Positions 62,386-64,000 of a stretch of 64,000 bases of DNA are shown one piece after another. The first letter of the stretch is position 1, and each line of letters starts with the position of its first letter. The notes under the pieces are model-generated. The model saw only the letters and a program-made list of their open reading frames with translations. It was not told where the DNA came from and ran no database searches. This DNA is from Pseudomonas sp. 6D_7.1_Bac1 (GTDB lineage: Bacteria; Pseudomonadota; Gammaproteobacteria; Pseudomonadales; Pseudomonadaceae), in contig NZ_JANLNW010000080.1 of NCBI RefSeq assembly GCF_025465945.1, positions 186,001 through 250,000 of the forward strand, given 5' to 3'. Both the position numbers and the translations under genes were made by a program.

Positions 62386-62496
62386 ATGACGATTGCGTTT
62401 AGCCTGATCCTGCGCTTGTACGGCCCGGCGCAGCAGGTGATCGAACAGCGCTGGCAGATGCCTGCGGTAGAGGGGATAACCATACGGACCACGTGA
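62386..62496 (+). pseudogene. Tail remnant of a second DUF1214 gene
   Basis: 36-codon frame MTIAFSLILRLYGPAQQVIE... ending QMPAVEGITIRTT. FSLILRLYGPAQQVIEQRWQ repeats the last ~25 residues of the preceding fragment (FNLLLRLYLPQQWALDGSYQ), so it is the end of a tandem DUF1214 paralogue whose body is lost. It starts four bases after the previous stop. Confidence 0.6.
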
Positions 62497-62508
62497 GCCA
62501 TACTCCGA

Positions 62509-62643
62509 CCCGTAGCAGTGTGAGGCTGCGTTCGAGGACGAAGTCCTCGTAAAACCTGCGCGCGCGGTCTACCTGAAAGAACGCGTTGCCTGATTTTACG
62601 ACCGCTTCGCGCTCGAACGCAGGCTTCGCCAGCTGCTACGGGG
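62509..62643. repeat. REPIN-type inverted repeat, second family member
   Basis: Outer arms CCCGTAGCAG / CTGCTACGGG and the shared inner words AAGTCCTCGTAAA and GAACGCGTTGCCTGATT mark it as the same family as the 41005-41180 element, here with imperfect arms. It lies directly after the DUF1214 remnants. Confidence 0.85.
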
Positions 62644-62746
62644 GAATGTGTGAAAGGCTGGAAGATTGCCAGACAACAAAAACCACGCAGGGCACCCAAA
62701 GCCGTCCACTATTCTTGACTTCACTGTCTGCTGATCGAGTATTCCC

Positions 62747-63415
62747 ATGCTTCAAGTACACGGCGTGTTCAAGAGCTACGCCACCCCGCAAGGTCCGTTG
62801 GCGGTGTTGCAGGGTGTCGACCTGCAACTGACTCAAGGCAGCAGCCTGGCGCTGATGGGCGAGTCGGGCAGTGGCAAGAGCACCTTGCTGCACTTGATTG
62901 CCGGGCTGGACAAGGTGGATCGCGGCAGCATCCAAATGGGCGAGCAGCGTCTCGAGCAGATGAACGAAGGGCAATTGGCAAACTGGCGGCGCACTGAAAT
63001 CGGTCTGGTGTTCCAGCAGTTCAACCTGATCGGCAGCCTGCGGGTCGAGGACAATCTGGCGTTCCAGGCGCGGCTGGCCGGGCGTCATGACCTGCGTTGG
63101 CAAGCGCAACTGGTGGAACGGCTGGGGCTGGGGGATTTGCTGCGGCGTTACCCGGAGCAATTGTCCGGCGGTCAGCAGCAACGGGTTGCCTTGGGGCGGG
63201 CGCTGGCGTCGCGCCCGCGCTTGCTGTTGGCGGACGAGCCGACCGGCAGTCTCGATGAGCACACCAGCGATGAGGTGCTCGATTTGCTGCTGGAACTGCT
63301 TGTTGACAGCCCCACCAGTCTATTGATGGTCACGCACAGCCAGCGGGTCGCCGCACGGCTGGGAGAAAAAGTGCTGTTGCACGGCGGACGTCTGGTCGAC
63401 GCGGGCCAACGCTGA
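62747..63415 (+). CDS. ABC transporter ATP-binding protein (LolD/MacB type)
   Basis: 222-residue ATPase. Walker A GESGSGKST near residue 39, signature LSGGQQQRVALGRAL, Walker B LLLADEPTGSLDE (the LDE ending and length match LolD/FtsE/MacB), switch His in LLMVTHSQR. Ends one base before the permease start, so both form an export or lipoprotein-release type transporter. Confidence 0.92.
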   Translation: MLQVHGVFKSYATPQGPLAVLQGVDLQLTQGSSLALMGESGSGKSTLLHLIAGLDKVDRGSIQMGEQRLEQMNEGQLANWRRTEIGLVFQQFNLIGSLRVEDNLAFQARLAGRHDLRWQAQLVERLGLGDLLRRYPEQLSGGQQQRVALGRALASRPRLLLADEPTGSLDEHTSDEVLDLLLELLVDSPTSLLMVTHSQRVAARLGEKVLLHGGRLVDAGQR

Positions 63416-63416
63416 G

Positions 63417-64000
63417 ATGGGCGTTCTGCGTGAAACCTTGCGAGCGCTGCTCAGCCATTGGCGTCAGCACCCGGTGCAGTTTTTCAGTGTGCTGACCGGG
63501 CTCTGGCTGGCCACCAGCCTGTTGACCGGGGTGCAAGCGCTGAACAGTCAGGCGCGAGAAAGTTACGCCCGAGCCAGCCAGCTGATTGGCGGCGAACCCC
63601 AGGCCAGCCTGAGTGCACCCAATGGCGCGACCTTCTCTCAGGCACTGTTCGTCAACCTGCGTCGGGCCGGTTGGCCGGTATCGCCGCTGTTGCAGGCGCG
63701 ACTCCAACTCAAGGGCCATGAAGACCTGCGTTTACAGCTGATGGGCATCGAGCCGTTATCGTTGCCGACCGGCTCGGCGCTGGCCGGGCAACGTTTGGAC
63801 CTGACGCAAATGGTTGATTTTGTCAGCCCGCCGGGCCGCACCTGGATCGCCCCGGTAACTTTGCAGGCGCTCGGTTTGCGTGAGGGCGATCAACCGCAAA
63901 GCCTCAACGGGCAGACCTTGCCGCCCTTGCGCAGTCAGACCGATATGGCCCCCGGCGTGTTGCTGGTGGACATCGGAGTGGCCCAGCAGGTGTTGGGGTT
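63417..64000 (+). CDS. FtsX-like ABC transporter permease, 5' part
   Basis: First 194 codons, running off the window. One membrane segment near residues 22-42 (FFSVLTGLWLATSLLTGVQA) is followed by a MacB-like periplasmic domain (LNSQARESYARASQLIGGEP). The start at 63417 is one base after the ATPase stop. The layout is that of FtsX/LolC/MacB-type permeases; cargo unknown. Confidence 0.88.
   Translation, partial: MGVLRETLRALLSHWRQHPVQFFSVLTGLWLATSLLTGVQALNSQARESYARASQLIGGEPQASLSAPNGATFSQALFVNLRRAGWPVSPLLQARLQLKGHEDLRLQLMGIEPLSLPTGSALAGQRLDLTQMVDFVSPPGRTWIAPVTLQALGLREGDQPQSLNGQTLPPLRSQTDMAPGVLLVDIGVAQQVLG

Noticed and set aside
1..64000. CRISPR array, tRNA, rRNA, prophage or insertion sequence
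   Set aside because: No regularly spaced direct repeats, no cloverleaf with CCA end, no transposase or integrase frame was recognised anywhere in the window.

Overview
The window looks like a chromosomal segment of a fluorescent-group Pseudomonas. The evidence is the high-GC coding style, REP/REPIN palindromes of the type common in P. fluorescens relatives, a cyanide-insensitive oxidase (cioAB), a dhcR-dhcA-dhcB-atoB block like that of P. aeruginosa, a cobF-type cobalamin gene and many LysR/GlxA/RpiR regulators. No rRNA, tRNA, CRISPR array, prophage or insertion sequence was recognised. All assignments come from reading the sequence; no database search was run.

Layout. 1-5.8 kb: 5' end of moaA, divergent from a YdeP/FdhF-type molybdoenzyme, then the cioA-cioB-DUF2474 terminal oxidase operon with a clear terminator. 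5.8-13.3 kb: single genes and pairs (DyP peroxidase, flavin-binding stress protein, membrane and small unknown proteins, a DUF488 plus phosphatidylcholine synthase pair, a GlxA regulator divergent from an SDR). 13.4-19.7 kb: azlCD, convergent with an operon for a polar amino-acid ABC transporter, an AstE/aspartoacylase-like deacylase and an RpiR regulator. 19.9-26.4 kb: patatin phospholipase, TauE exporter, methyltransferase, DUF4174 protein, EamA exporter and LysR. 26.5-30.1 kb: atoB-dhcB-dhcA, divergent from LysR dhcR, for dehydrocarnitine/ketoacid breakdown. 30.5-37.8 kb: an unusual catabolic cluster with an RpiR regulator, cysteine hydrolase, glutamine-synthetase-like ligase, N-formylglutamate amidohydrolase-like enzyme, APC permease and two AstA-type succinyltransferases. 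38.2-40.9 kb: a divergent histidine phosphatase with cobF, and a PstS-OmpA fusion.

41.2-59.4 kb is an exopolysaccharide locus, nearly all on the minus strand and tightly overlapped. It contains a UDP-glucuronate-type epimerase, initiating sugar transferase, BY-kinase-like protein with a broken P-loop, Wza, Wzz, three glycosyltransferases, Wzy, two carbohydrate deacetylases, flippase, secreted glycosidase-like protein and several acetyltransferases. The set predicts a Wzx/Wzy-dependent, probably acidic and acylated polymer. A phosphoethanolamine-transferase-like enzyme is divergent from it. A deletion scar follows (3' ends of an AraC gene and of a DUF1254/DUF1214 gene), then a REPIN and the start of an ABC transporter of the FtsX/LolD type.

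The points most worth a second look are the RpiR catabolic cluster, the promoter words it shares with the ABC/AstE-like operon 18 kb away, the kinase-like EPS protein without its Walker lysine, and the double-truncation scar near 61.9 kb.
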